Origin: Actinomadura nitritigenes
Lineage (GTDB): Bacteria; Actinomycetota; Actinomycetes; Streptosporangiales; Streptosporangiaceae
Length of the DNA stretch: 64,000 nt
Assembly: GCF_017573545.1 (NCBI RefSeq)
Contig: NZ_JAGEOK010000037.1
Location: 38,403 to 102,402, forward strand
Reading direction: 5' to 3'
Shown here: positions 8,701 to 17,448 of the stretch, piece by piece
How the letters are laid out: each line of letters opens with the position of its first letter
How positions within the stretch are numbered: the stretch's first letter is position 1
Program-made: the position numbers and the translations under genes
Notes under the pieces: generated by a model
What the model was told of the DNA's origin: nothing
What the model saw: the letters and a program-made list of their open reading frames with translations, nothing else
Databases searched by the model: none

Positions 8701-9818
8701 GCCCGCTCCCCGATCGGCAGCCGTGCCACGACCTGGAACCCGCCGCCCGGGACCCGGCCCGTCTCCAGGTCCCCGCCGAGCACCGCGACCCGCTCCCGCA
8801 TCCCCACCAAGCCGTGCCCGCCAGGGCCCGGCTCGCCGGTTCCCGTGCCGTCGTCGTGCACCCGCACCTCCAGCTCCGCTCCGCCATAGCTCAGCCGTAC
8901 CGTGGCCAGTGTCGCCCCAGCGTGTTTCAGCGCGTTGGTCAACGCCTCCTCGATGATCCGGTAGGCGGACAACTCCACCCCGCCCGGCAGGTCCAGCAGC
9001 TCCCCGGTGATCTCCAGCCGGACCGGCAGTCCGGCCGCGCGGTACCCGGCGACCATTTCGTCCAGATCCGCCAGTGCCGGCTGTGGTCGCGTCTCCGCCG
9101 CATGCTGCCCGCGCAGCAGGACCAGGATCCGGCGCAACTCTGCCAGGCTCTGCTCGGCGCTGGTCTCCACCCGCTCCAGCGTCCGCGCGGCCACGTGCGG
9201 TTCGGTCTCCAGGACGTCGCGGGCGCCGCGGACCCCGATCAGCATCACCGTCACCGAGTGGGCGACGATGTCGTGCAGTTCGCGGGCGATCGCGCCGCGT
9301 TCACGCTGCGCCGCGATCAGGTCGAGTTGTTCCCGTTCGCGTTCGAGGGTGGCGGCTCGTTCTTCCACCGCACGGACGTAGCGGCGGCGCGTCTGCATGT
9401 AGGCGCCCAGTATCCACGCCCCGATCGACACCGGCGGGCTGCAGACGTTGTCGACCTCCAGGAACACGGCCACCGGCGCCAACACCGCGAGCGAGACGCG
9501 CCGGTCGCGTGTCTCGGCGAGCGACCACAGCGCCACGACGGCCGGCGCGCCTCCGGGCGAATACCCCGCCGCCGTCACCGCGGCGGCCATCGCGACCGTC
9601 ACCACTGTCACCGCCACCCCGAACCGGCGGCGGGCCAGGAGCACCGCACCGGTGAGCACGGTCGCCGCGATCGGCAGGGGGGCGGGCCGGGTGCTGCCGT
9701 TGAACAGCAGCCCGACCTCCACGACGGTCGCGGCCACGGCGAGCGCGATGTCGAACAGCACCGGGCGGTGCGCGGCCCGCGGGCCCCGCACCGCCCGGAT
9801 CCTCTCCGCGACACTCAC
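8697..9818 (-). CDS. Sensor histidine kinase (HisKA_3 family)
   Basis: The 373-residue protein begins with a membrane region of about four to five hydrophobic helices (residues 20-140) and lacks a large extracellular sensor. A coiled linker (ERAATLEREREQLDLIAAQR) leads to the HisKA_3 box RGAIARELHDIVAHSVTVML, with phospho-acceptor histidine near residue 182. The HATPase_c domain follows, with N-box EEALTNALKHAG and G-box GHGLVGMRERV. This small membrane-embedded layout is typical of intramembrane-sensing kinases paired with ABC exporters. The gene overlaps its neighbours by 4 bp on both sides. Confidence 0.9.
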   Translation of the reverse strand: MSVAERIRAVRGPRAAHRPVLFDIALAVAATVVEVGLLFNGSTRPAPLPIAATVLTGAVLLARRRFGVAVTVVTVAMAAAVTAAGYSPGGAPAVVALWSLAETRDRRVSLAVLAPVAVFLEVDNVCSPPVSIGAWILGAYMQTRRRYVRAVEERAATLEREREQLDLIAAQRERGAIARELHDIVAHSVTVMLIGVRGARDVLETEPHVAARTLERVETSAEQSLAELRRILVLLRGQHAAETRPQPALADLDEMVAGYRAAGLPVRLEITGELLDLPGGVELSAYRIIEEALTNALKHAGATLATVRLSYGGAELEVRVHDDGTGTGEPGPGGHGLVGMRERVAVLGGDLETGRVPGGGFQVVARLPIGERA

Positions 9819-10534
9819 GCCAGGTCACGCCTTCGTTCGCAGCCGACCGCGACCAGCACCACCAGCACCGTCCAGACCGCGAACACCGCGCCGGCCTGCG
9901 TGACCGTGAGAGTCGTGTTGTGCGTCCCGCCCGTCATGATGCCCGCCGCGCCGAACGGCGAAAGGTTGGCCTCCCGCTCCCATGCCCCGCCCACCAGGGG
10001 CTGCACCGCCAGGTCCAGGATCAACAGGGTCACCGCGCCGATGACCGGGCTGCGGATCAGCGCGCCGAGCGCCGCGCCCAGCACCGTCGCCAGCACCAGC
10101 GCCCCGACGTTGCCCGCCACGACCTCGGCCACCTGGCCGGACGTCAGGTCCGGGCCGGGCTGGTGAGCCAGCAGCGGCAGCGCCACACCGACCGCGACGG
10201 CATTGATCAGCAGCGCCAGCCCGAGACCGGTCAGTGCATATGCTGCGATCCGCACCGCCAGAACGGTTCCGCGACCACGCCGGGCCACCAGAGCCGTGGG
10301 CGCGGCGGTCCGGTGGCGGTACTCGCCCGCCGCGCCGACCAGTCCCCACAGCAGCAGGAGGACCGGGAGCCCGGACAACGCCTCCTTCTTCTCCGGCACC
10401 TCGTCGAGCGTTCCCGACGCCACGGCGACGAGCACCGCGTTCAGGGCGGCGAAGGCCATCCCTCCGGCCGCGAATCCCCACACGGCACGGGTCGTCACCG
10501 ACTTGAGCAGTTCCCCTCGAAGCAGGCCGATCAT
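9815..10534 (-). CDS. ABC-2 type transporter permease
   Basis: The 239-residue protein has about six hydrophobic segments (near residues 18-40, 55-70, 90-112, 135-160, 165-185 and 212-235). It starts MIGLLRGELLKSVTTRAVWG, the usual amphipathic entry helix of ABC-2 permeases. It would form the membrane channel with the ATPase encoded just upstream (4-bp overlap). Only one permease gene is present, so the transporter would be a homodimeric permease with a homodimeric ATPase. The substrate is unknown; the linked two-component system suggests a drug, peptide or envelope-stress role. Confidence 0.85.
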   Translation of the reverse strand: MIGLLRGELLKSVTTRAVWGFAAGGMAFAALNAVLVAVASGTLDEVPEKKEALSGLPVLLLLWGLVGAAGEYRHRTAAPTALVARRGRGTVLAVRIAAYALTGLGLALLINAVAVGVALPLLAHQPGPDLTSGQVAEVVAGNVGALVLATVLGAALGALIRSPVIGAVTLLILDLAVQPLVGGAWEREANLSPFGAAGIMTGGTHNTTLTVTQAGAVFAVWTVLVVLVAVGCERRRDLA

Positions 10535-11250
10535 CGCTCCAACCCTCCGGTGAGCTCGAGGAACAGGTCCTCCAGCGACTCCACCTCACTGATCGGTCCC
10601 TCGTGCACCAGCCTGCCACGGTCGATGACGACCACATCGTCGACCGTCTGCGCGGCCTCCGCGAGCAGGTGGCTGGACAGCAGCACCGTGCCGCCCTTCG
10701 CCGCCCGATCCCGCAGCATCGTCCGGAGCCAGCGGATCCCCTGCGGGTCCAGCCCATTGGCTGGCTCGTCCAGCACAAGAATCTCCGGGTCGCCCATCAG
10801 CGCGGCGGCGAGCCCGAGCCGCTGCCGCATCCCCAGCGAGAAAGCGCCGACCCGGCGGCCCGCCGCCTGCGTCAACTCGGCGACCTCCAAGACCTCCTCG
10901 ACGCGGTGGCGCGGCAGCCCCGCCGACAGCGCCAGCGCCCGTAGATGCGCGCGGGCCGACCGGGCGGGGTGCGCGCCGCAGGGCTCGATGTGGACGCCGA
11001 TCCGGCGCGCGTCCGGCACCGTCGAGGCCAACGGCGCTCCCAGCACCGACACCGTGCCGGCCGACGGCCGGGCCAGTCCCACGACCGCCTTCAGCGCCGT
11101 GGTCTTACCCGCGCCGTTCGGGCCGAAGAAGCCCGTCACCGCGCCCGGCCTGACCGTGAACGTCAGATCGTCGACCACCGTGCGCCGGCCGTACCGTTTC
11201 GTCAGCCCCTCGACCCTGATCGCCGGAGTGGCCTTCGTCTGTGATGTCAT
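10531..11250 (-). CDS. ABC transporter ATP-binding protein
   Basis: The 239-residue ATPase carries all motifs in order: Walker A GPNGAGKTT near residue 40, signature SLGMRQRLGLA near residue 130, Walker B EILVLDEPANGLDPQG near residue 150 and an H-loop in LLSSH. It belongs to the drug/peptide exporter (CcmA/NatA-like) class. The ATG at 11250 is chosen because the family begins just before IRVEGLTKRYG. A second in-frame ATG at 11286 is possible; neither has a strong ribosome site. It is the first gene of a four-gene operon (ATPase, permease, kinase, regulator) in which every junction is a 4-bp overlap. Confidence 0.9.
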   Translation of the reverse strand: MTSQTKATPAIRVEGLTKRYGRRTVVDDLTFTVRPGAVTGFFGPNGAGKTTALKAVVGLARPSAGTVSVLGAPLASTVPDARRIGVHIEPCGAHPARSARAHLRALALSAGLPRHRVEEVLEVAELTQAAGRRVGAFSLGMRQRLGLAAALMGDPEILVLDEPANGLDPQGIRWLRTMLRDRAAKGGTVLLSSHLLAEAAQTVDDVVVIDRGRLVHEGPISEVESLEDLFLELTGGLER

Positions 11251-11594
11251 GGCGCCCAGCTTCGGCCGCCTGTGTCTCTCGGTCATCAGACCACGGTCGA
11301 AAGCCGTTCTCCGACCGCGGCATGACTTTCGCCGGGGGGCGGTCTGCGGCCGATGCCGCCGACGGCCCAGATCGACTGCAGGTCTGTCCCGGGCTCGGCG
11401 GCGTCAGGACGCCACCGGTGTACGGGACATGCCGCACGGCAGCAACTCCAGTTCTCCACCACCTGTAGCCCCGTGCCTGCCAAGAATTACGTCCGGTGCA
11501 GGTGAGACGTGCAGGGCGTGGTTCTGGTGCGGGGCTTGATCGGTTCGCAGCGACGGGTCGTGGCGAGGCGGTCGTCGCGAGATGATGAGCGGCT
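11251..11594. other. Intergenic, operon promoter region
   Basis: This 344-bp gap lies upstream of the ABC/two-component operon (reading left) and of a transposase relic (reading right). It should contain the operon promoter and the left end of the decayed insertion sequence. I see no convincing -35/-10 pair or coding sequence in it. Confidence 0.35.
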
Positions 11595-12567
11595 GTGCGG
11601 TCGCGACTGGCCTACTTGACCGTGGCGAACACCTTCGCGGCCCTCCGCCCTCTCCCGATGACTGATCGGGACAAGGACGCTGAGATCTTGGTGTTGCGGC
11701 ATCAGATCGCCGTGCTGGAGCGCCGGCTGGCCAGGAAGAAAATGCGGTTCACTGCAGCGGATCGGGCGCTTCTGGCGGCGTTGCTGCACCGGTTGCCTCT
11801 CATGGCGTTGCGGCGGATGCGGCTGTTGGTACGGCCGGCCACGGTCTTGCGCTGGCACCGCGACCAGGCCGTCGGCAGGCACGCTGCCCGCTCGCAACCC
11901 GAACGCCCGGGCCGTCCACCGACCGTCCGTTCCATCCGGCTGCTGGGCCTGGTACGGGAGAACCCGAGTTGGGGCTACCGGCGGGTGCACGACGAGTTGC
12001 TGGTGCTCGGTGTCAAGGTGGCCGCCTCGACCGTCTGGGAGATTCCTAAGGACGCAGGCATCGACCCGGCGCCCGAGCGTGCCTCCACGACCTAGGCCGG
12101 GTTCCTGCGGAACCAGGCCGAGGCGCTGCTGGCTTATGACTTCCTGGAGACGGTGACCCTCACCGGTGCCCGAATGTACGTGCTGGCGGTCATCGAGCAT
12201 CACACCCGCCGGATCCGGGATTCTGGGCGCCACCGCCACCCGAACGCAGCCTGGGTGATCCAGGCGGCCCGGAACCTGGTCATGGACCTTGAGGACGCCG
12301 GCTGCCGGACACGGTTCCTGATCCGCGACCTGCCGCCGCGAGCTCCTGGACCGCACGTTGATCTGGAACCAACGGCGCCTGCTCCACGCACTCCGCGAGT
12401 CCGAGACCTCCTACAACGAGCATCGCCCGCATCAGAGCATCGCCAACGCCCGCTCGTTGAAGCCGCCGCCCCCACCGATCACGGAACCCGACGAGATCGC
12501 CCACCTGAACATCCGGAAAACGCAACGGCTGGACGGAATCCTCAACGAGTACGAACATGCAGCTTGA
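11595..12567 (+). pseudogene. Integrase-core (rve) transposase relic
   Basis: Three plus-strand segments belong to one actinobacterial DDE transposase with a C-terminal rve domain. The first is 11595-12094 (DKDAEILVLRHQIAVLERRL, then RPGRPPTVRSIRLLGLVREN). The second is 12153-12320 (TLTGARMYVLAVIEHHTRRI, then NLVMDLEDAG). The third is 12345-12567 (DRTLIWNQRRLLHALRESET, then a NEYEHAA C-terminus). An amber codon at 12093 interrupts the first part. Frameshifts and a deletion of about 45 codons between IRD and CRREL remove the catalytic centre. The element is therefore dead; its ends are not recognisable. Confidence 0.8.
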
Positions 12568-12932
12568 CCTGCGTGGATGAGGTTCTCGGCAGGGACACCG
12601 TCCAGCGGCTCAGCGCGGAGCTCTGGGAGGACAACAACCGGGTCTTCTGCACGGGGATCGGGACGGCGCTGGACACCGCCAATGTGCGGCGCGGCTTCCG
12701 GCTTATCACCTCGAAGGCCGGGATCGGGGAAGACTGGACTCCTCGGGAACTCCGTCACTCGTTCGTCTCGATCACGAGTGACAGCGGCGTGCCCCTGGAG
12801 GCGATCGCCGACCTGGTCAGGCACGCCGGGACGGCCGTGACCGAGAAGGTTTACCAACACCGGCTCAGGCCGGTCATCACCCAGGGAACCGAGGCCATGA
12901 ACACGATCTTCGGTCGGAGCCGGTCGGGGTAG
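12568..12932 (+). pseudogene. Tyrosine recombinase (integrase) C-terminal relic
   Basis: The frame encodes the catalytic C-terminus of an actinomycete phage/ICE-type integrase: ELWEDNNRVFCTGIGTALDT, then RELRHSFVSITSDSGVPLEA and LVRHAGTAVTEKVYQHRLRP. The R-x-x-H box, the second H and the nucleophilic Tyr (in KVYQH) are present, but the N-terminal SAM-like domain and the first catalytic Arg are gone. It ends 103 bp before a tRNA-Val 3' fragment, exactly where an integrase lies relative to its attachment site. Confidence 0.8.
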
Positions 12933-13034
12933 GTCTGGGAGCGGTGGCTCCCCGTTTGGCTCCCGGACGGGCCTGAAGATCGAAAAAGGTCCCGGAGTGA
13001 TCTCCGAGACCCTGCCTGACCTACTGAAACGGGG

Positions 13035-13077
13035 TGGGCGATACTGGGTTCGAACCAGTGACCTCTTCGGTGTGAAC
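13035..13077 (-). other. tRNA-Val(CAC) 3' half, probable att site
   Basis: Read on the minus strand, this segment is the 3' part of a tRNA from the anticodon loop onward. The loop TTCACAC gives anticodon CAC, followed by variable bases AGGTC, a perfect T-arm (ACTGG/CCAGT around TTCGAAC) and acceptor strand ATCGCCC with discriminator A. The 5' half is missing: only one base of the 5' anticodon stem matches. This is the form of an att core left by an element integrated at a tRNA 3' end, and the adjacent integrase relic supports that. Confidence 0.7.
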
Positions 13078-13430
13078 ACGATCGATCGGACCCCAGGTAG
13101 CCAGCTTCCCGACGTCACCGCAGGTCAGACACAGTTCTTCAGCGCAGCACAGCGCACCTCAAAGAAGATCAAGTCCCTTGTGATCTCCCACTATTAACAC
13201 CTCACATGCTGACGACAGATGCAACGCCCAGTAGTCGCCCGCCGGACCAGCCAGCGCCGCAAGCCCTCAGCAAGTGCCTACGGTCCTCTCGGTGAGAGAT
13301 TGGTCTTGCATGTGACAGTACCGGTGTATATCAAAGCACCATAACCCATCTCCTTTACATAGTAGATTTCAAAAGCGCTCTCACCGTGGACGCTGACCGC
13401 TCACTCAACAGGTTTCCCTCTTCAGGCCAG
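13078..13430. other. Intergenic with a possible IS5 end remnant
   Basis: No gene is visible. Bases 13216-13233 (GATGCAACGCCCAGTA core) resemble the right end of the IS5-family element at 25310-25322 (GATGAAACGCCCAGTA), differing by one base in that core. It may be a solo IS end, but the match is short. Confidence 0.3.
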
Positions 13431-13600
13431 GTGCTCGCACTGGACATCAAGGACCTGCTCCTGCGCAACCGGCGAGCCAATGTACGCCGCAAGGGCGGTG
13501 CGGTGGACACGATCGTGTGACAAACCCGCACCGCCCGGCTGCTGCCCCGGATCCAACTGGAGCTGCTGTCTGGACCGCTCACGGGCATCTACGACCCTCC
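13431..13600 (+). pseudogene. Second tyrosine-integrase fragment
   Basis: The plus strand reads VLALDIKDLLLRNRRANVRR, then KGGAVDTIV, a stop (TGA where related integrases have Trp), and QTRTARLLPR. This is the beta-sheet region before the catalytic Arg of an actinobacterial site-specific recombinase. Both ends are truncated. It belongs to a different part of the protein than the relic at 12568-12932 and has separate decay, so it could be the remainder of a second integrase. Confidence 0.6.
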
Positions 13601-13687
13601 TCAGGCACGCCTAGGTGAACACCACCGGGCGCTACTTCCGCGGCCGCCGAGGCGCGAATCATGGGAGATCACAATGGACTCGATCTT

Positions 13688-13835
13688 TCTCAGCACTGCC
13701 ACGGTACTGACGCAAGCGAGCCGTCGGCCGGATGTCAGTCAGCTGACGGAGGCCGTCGGCACGGTGGCCGAGCCATTCTCGTGGAGACATCGAATCCGCC
13801 CGGTACCCGGGCGAGACCACGAGGAGCGGACCATG
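13688..13835 (+). repeat. Duplicated 148-bp leader, copy 1
   Basis: This segment, ending at the ATG of the aldehyde dehydrogenase gene, is repeated at 21597-21744 ending at the ATG of an alpha/beta hydrolase gene. The only difference I see is C at 13754 versus T at 21663. It contains the perfect palindrome GTCAGCTGAC (13738-13747), a direct repeat GCCGTCGGC (13720, 13752), nested inverted repeats before the start codon and the ribosome site GAGGAG. Copying of a whole promoter/leader implies shared control of both genes. Confidence 0.9.
13778..13823 (+). promoter_or_regulatory. Leader stem-loop overlapping the ribosome site
   Basis: CTCGTGG (13778-13784) is complementary to CCACGAG (13817-13823), and inside it GCCCGG (13798-13803) pairs with CCGGGC (13807-13812) around TAC. 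The last three bases of the outer stem (GAG) are the start of the GAGGAG ribosome site of the ALDH gene, so the fold would hide it. The same structure occurs in copy 2 (21687-21732). Whether it regulates translation is inference. Confidence 0.45.
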
Positions 13836-15290
13836 AACACCATCGCGCAGCACTGGATCAACGGACAGTGGACCGGCTCCGGCTCGGTTCTGGAATCGAT
13901 CAACCCGGCCGACGGTACCGTCGTCGGCTCGTTCTACGACGGTGGCGAAGCAGAGGCCTCGGCCGCCGTGGACGCCGCCGCCGCCGCGTTCGCGACCACC
14001 GAATGGGCGCGCACTCCCTCGCTCCGGGCGACCGCACTCAGCCGGCTGGCCGACACCCTCGAGGCCCGGGTACCCGAGGTTGCGGCCATGTTGTCCCGGG
14101 AGAACGGCAAGCTGCTGGGTGAGACCACGTGGGAGGTCAGCGGTGCAGTCGGGTGGCTGCGGTACGCGGCGGCGTCCGCGCGCACCCAGACCGCCGGGCG
14201 CGCCGCCGAGACGGCACCCGGCCAGTACACCCACTCTGTGCCCGAGCCGCTCGGTGTCGCCGGGATCATCTCTCCCTGGAACTCCCCCATCATGCTGACC
14301 GTGCGGGCCCTGGGCCCGGCGCTGGCCGCCGGCTGCACCGTCGTGGTCAAGCTCCCGGCTCAGACGGCGCTGACCAATGAGCTCTTCGCGCAGGTCCTGG
14401 CCTCGGTCACGGAGATCCCGGCGGGCGTGGTCAGCGTGTTCACCGAGTCCGGCAACACCGGGGCCCCGTTCCTGGTCTCCTCGGACAAGGTCGACGTGAT
14501 CAACTACACCGGCAGTACGCCGGTCGGGCGCCGTATCGCGGCCGCGGCCTCCACCACGCTCAAGCGGCTCGGTCTGGAACTGGGCGGCAAGGCGCCGATG
14601 GTAATCCTTCCCGACGCCGATCTGGACATGGTGATCCCGACCGTGGTGCAGTCGCTGGTGCTGATGAACGGGCAGTTCTGCTGCACCGGCTCCCGTGTAC
14701 TGGTTCACCGGGACATCGCCGGCCAGGTGCGCACCCGGCTCACCGACGCCCTCGCGCAGGTGCGGCTCGGCTCGGGCGACGACGAGAAGGCCCAGCTCGG
14801 CCCGGTGATCGACCGGGCGTCCGCCGAGCGGGTGGACGCGATCGCCGAGGAGGCCGCCTCGTATGGCACGGTGCTGCTTCGCGGCGGCGTGGTCACCGAC
14901 GGCCCGCTGCCCGCCGGCGCGTTCTACCGGCCGAGCCTGATCGAGGTGGAGCGCACCGACGTCCGGATCGTGCAGGAAGAGGTCTTCGGTCCGGTCCAGA
15001 CATTCGAGGTCTTCGACGACGAGGACGACGCCGTGGCCAAGGCGAACGCCACCATCTACGGCCTGGCCGCCTCGGTGTTCAGCTCGGACTCGATGAAGGC
15101 CCGCCGGATCGCCCGGCGCATCCGCACCGGCACGGTATGGATCAATACCTGGGGAGCCATCAGCGAGGACTTCGAGGAGGGCGGCGTCAAGGGAAGCGGT
15201 TACGGCTACCTGTGCGGCCCGCGCGCAATCGAGGAGTTCCAGGCCCTCAAGGTGTACGTGGAGCAGGACCACACCCAGTCCGCTCACTGA
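13833..15290 (+). CDS. NAD(P)-dependent aldehyde dehydrogenase
   Basis: The ATG at 13833 (site GAGGAG) gives 485 residues, standard for the ALDH superfamily. Motifs in order: PWNSPIMLTVRALGPALAAG (residues 149-168), the cofactor loop INYTGSTPVGRRI, general base Glu in LELGGKAP (about 249), catalytic Cys in GQFCCTGSR (Cys283), QEEVFGPV and a C-terminal GGVKGSGYG block. It oxidises an aldehyde to the acid; similarity is closest by eye to betaine/benzaldehyde-type ALDHs, but the substrate cannot be told. Its 148-bp leader is shared with the hydrolase at 21742, suggesting a common inducer. An in-frame upstream extension within the repeat is rejected as leader. Confidence 0.92.
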   Translation: MNTIAQHWINGQWTGSGSVLESINPADGTVVGSFYDGGEAEASAAVDAAAAAFATTEWARTPSLRATALSRLADTLEARVPEVAAMLSRENGKLLGETTWEVSGAVGWLRYAAASARTQTAGRAAETAPGQYTHSVPEPLGVAGIISPWNSPIMLTVRALGPALAAGCTVVVKLPAQTALTNELFAQVLASVTEIPAGVVSVFTESGNTGAPFLVSSDKVDVINYTGSTPVGRRIAAAASTTLKRLGLELGGKAPMVILPDADLDMVIPTVVQSLVLMNGQFCCTGSRVLVHRDIAGQVRTRLTDALAQVRLGSGDDEKAQLGPVIDRASAERVDAIAEEAASYGTVLLRGGVVTDGPLPAGAFYRPSLIEVERTDVRIVQEEVFGPVQTFEVFDDEDDAVAKANATIYGLAASVFSSDSMKARRIARRIRTGTVWINTWGAISEDFEEGGVKGSGYGYLCGPRAIEEFQALKVYVEQDHTQSAH

Positions 15291-15361
15291 TCAGATCATG
15301 ACCTGGTCCGGCGCCCACCTGGGCCCCCGGGCCGTCCCCCTGCACGGGAAGGTTGCACTAG

Positions 15362-15775
15362 GCGTCGATTCTGATCACCGGGGCGACGAACGGTCTTGGT
15401 ATCGCTCTGGCTGAGGAGCCTGCGGAAGCCGTGCACCGGTTGCTTCTGCACTGTCGTTCCCCGCAGCGACTGGTGCCGATCGCGCAGCGTTTCGGGGCCG
15501 AGCAATACATCGCCGACCTGTCCGCTCTGGCCGAGACCCAGCGACTCGCGGCCGAAGTGGCGGCACGGCACGATCGCCTCGACGTGCTGGTCAACAACGC
15601 GGGTGTGGGCTTCACCTGGAACGGCACCATCCGAAGCATGTCAGCAGACGGATACCAGCAGCGGCTGGCGGTGAACCATCTGAGCCCTGTGCTGCTCACC
15701 CGGCAACTGCTGCCGCTGTTGCGCGCGGGCAGCCCATCACGCAGCACCAACACCGCCTCGGTCGCGCAGGAACCG
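15362..15775 (+). pseudogene. SDR N-terminal relic
   Basis: The frame encodes ILITGATNGLGIALAEE, ADLSALAETQRLAAEVAARH, LDVLVNNAGVG and NHLSPVLLTRQLLPLLR, the first half of a classical short-chain dehydrogenase. An in-frame TAG directly precedes it at 15359, so the start codon is lost. The sequence ends after NTASVAQ, before the catalytic YxxxK. The glycine-rich NAD site and NNAG motif are intact, but the enzyme cannot be made. Confidence 0.75.
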
Positions 15776-15818
15776 ATGGAATCAAAACGATACGCAGCAA
15801 TTCGATTTGGAGTGGTCC

Positions 15819-16178
15819 ATGAGCGAGGGAATTGTTTCCCATGCCTACGGTGCCGACGATCCTGGACTGCCAAGCCCACCTGCAGTGACAGACATCCGGC
15901 ACACGCTCCGGGAGCAGAGCCGGAACGCGTCCGCGAATGCCGAACCCCGGCTCGGCCCCACCGTTCCGGCCGTCGTCCGGCGTTGGAAGCTGTGGCTCCT
16001 CACCGTGTGCGGTATCTACCCCACCATCGTCCTGCTGGGCCTGGCCACGAACTCTGTTCTGGAGGATCTGTACCTGCCGGTGCGACTCGCTGTACTCGTC
16101 CCGGCGGCGGCAGCAGCGATGGTCTGGCAGATCATGCCCCGACTGCAGCGGCATTTCGGAGCTTGGCTCACCAGATGA
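15819..16178 (+). CDS. Small membrane protein, C-terminal two-helix type
   Basis: The ATG at 15819, preceded by GGAG, gives 119 residues. The first half is polar; the second half has two hydrophobic helices (LWLLTVCGIYPTIVLLGLAT near residues 60-80 and AVLVPAAAAAMVWQIMP near residues 91-108). This hydrophobic pair resembles the membrane tail that follows the ABM domain in some antibiotic-biosynthesis-monooxygenase proteins, but the ABM domain itself is absent, so it may be a truncated derivative. The gene overlaps ltrA by 4 bp (ATGA) and is probably co-translated with it. Confidence 0.55.
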   Translation: MSEGIVSHAYGADDPGLPSPPAVTDIRHTLREQSRNASANAEPRLGPTVPAVVRRWKLWLLTVCGIYPTIVLLGLATNSVLEDLYLPVRLAVLVPAAAAAMVWQIMPRLQRHFGAWLTR

Positions 16179-17416
16179 CAAGCAGCCCGGCTCCGCCGCC
16201 GGTGTCCTCCGCGGCGCCCGCACACCACAGACCAGTGCGCAGCCTCACGGCGCGAGACCGCGACGAGACCCACCGCGGCGTCTCTTCACTGGAGCTCTTC
16301 TTCGACCTGTGCTTCATCGTGGCCATAGCCCAGGCAGGCGCCCAGTTGGTGCACGCCATAGTCGAGGGACACGCGGGCGAGGGGATCCTCGACTACTTGA
16401 TGATCTTCTTCGCCATCTGGTGGGCGTGGATGAACTTCACCTGGTTCGCCTCGGCTTACGACAACGACGACGTGCTGTACCGGATCGTCACGCTGATTCA
16501 GATAGCCGGCGTGCTTGTCCTGACGGCAGGCGTCTCCCAGGCGTCCGAGGAACAAGCGTACCTGGTCGTCATCCTGGGCTATGTGATCATGCGGCTCGCC
16601 ATGACGGCGCAGTGGCTGCGCGTGGCGCGGTCGAGCCAGGGCCCCGAGCGGACGATGGCGCTGCGGTACGCCATCGGGCTGTGCCAGATCGGCTGGCTGG
16701 GGCTACTGGCCCTGCCGGAGGCCGGCCGCCCGTGGGTCTTCCTGGTGATGGCGCTGCTGGAGATGGCCGTACCGCTGTATGCGGAGCGGGCCCACCCCAC
16801 GCCCTGGCACCCCCACCACATCGCCGAACGGTACGGGCTGTTCACGCTCATCGTGCTCGGCGAGACCATCGCGGCGGCGACCGTCGCCGTGAAGTCGGGG
16901 ATCGACGAGCACGAGGCCCTGGGTGAGTTGCTGCCCATCGCCGCCGGCGGACTGCTGATCATCTTCGCCGCCTGGTGGGTGTACTTCGCAGTCCCCATCC
17001 ACGGGCACCTCCGCTCCAACCGGCAGTCCTTCCTCTGGGGCTACGGCCATTACCTGATCTTCGTCTCGGGTGCCGCGATCGGGGCCGGCCTGGAGGTGGC
17101 GGTGGAGCAGGCGGTGGGCAAGGCGCACCTTTCGGCGCTGTCGGCGTCGGCGGCGGTGACGCTGCCGACAGCGCTGTTCCTGCTCACGGTGTGGGCGCTG
17201 CACTCGCGCTTCTACAAGGTGGGGATCGCCCAGCAGTCGGTGCTGCCGGCCACTGCGCTGCTGGTGGTCGTCTGTACGTTCCTGGGTCACTGGGCGGTGC
17301 TCGCGGCGGGGCTGGTGGCGGCGCTGGCGGTGGCAGCCGGAGTGACGCTGAAGACGCTCGGGACGAGCCCGGAGCGCAGGAGGGGCGAGGAAAGCGTCGC
17401 GGTGCCAGTTCTGTGA
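16175..17416 (+). CDS. ltrA: Low temperature requirement A (LtrA) family protein
   Basis: The 413-residue protein is highly hydrophobic, with about ten to eleven helices. It shows LtrA signatures: SSLELFFDLCFIVAIAQAG near residue 37, FAIWWAWMNFTWFASAYDND near residue 76, and HHIAERYGLFTLIVLGETI near residue 212. The family was named from a Listeria cold-growth phenotype; its biochemical function is unknown. The ATG at 16175 overlaps the stop of the small membrane protein gene. Confidence 0.9.
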   Translation: MTSSPAPPPVSSAAPAHHRPVRSLTARDRDETHRGVSSLELFFDLCFIVAIAQAGAQLVHAIVEGHAGEGILDYLMIFFAIWWAWMNFTWFASAYDNDDVLYRIVTLIQIAGVLVLTAGVSQASEEQAYLVVILGYVIMRLAMTAQWLRVARSSQGPERTMALRYAIGLCQIGWLGLLALPEAGRPWVFLVMALLEMAVPLYAERAHPTPWHPHHIAERYGLFTLIVLGETIAAATVAVKSGIDEHEALGELLPIAAGGLLIIFAAWWVYFAVPIHGHLRSNRQSFLWGYGHYLIFVSGAAIGAGLEVAVEQAVGKAHLSALSASAAVTLPTALFLLTVWALHSRFYKVGIAQQSVLPATALLVVVCTFLGHWAVLAAGLVAALAVAAGVTLKTLGTSPERRRGEESVAVPVL

Positions 17417-17448
17417 GGGAACCCTCGCCGCCGCGGGAACCTGGCCGG

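Noticed and set aside
13035..13077. Complete tRNA-Val gene
   Set aside because: Only the part from the anticodon loop to the acceptor 3' strand is present; the D-arm and 5' acceptor strand cannot be formed from the neighbouring bases.
12997..13197. 66-codon frame across the tRNA-Val scar
   Set aside because: It is translated from tRNA-derived and flanking DNA (a common false ORF at tRNA sites).
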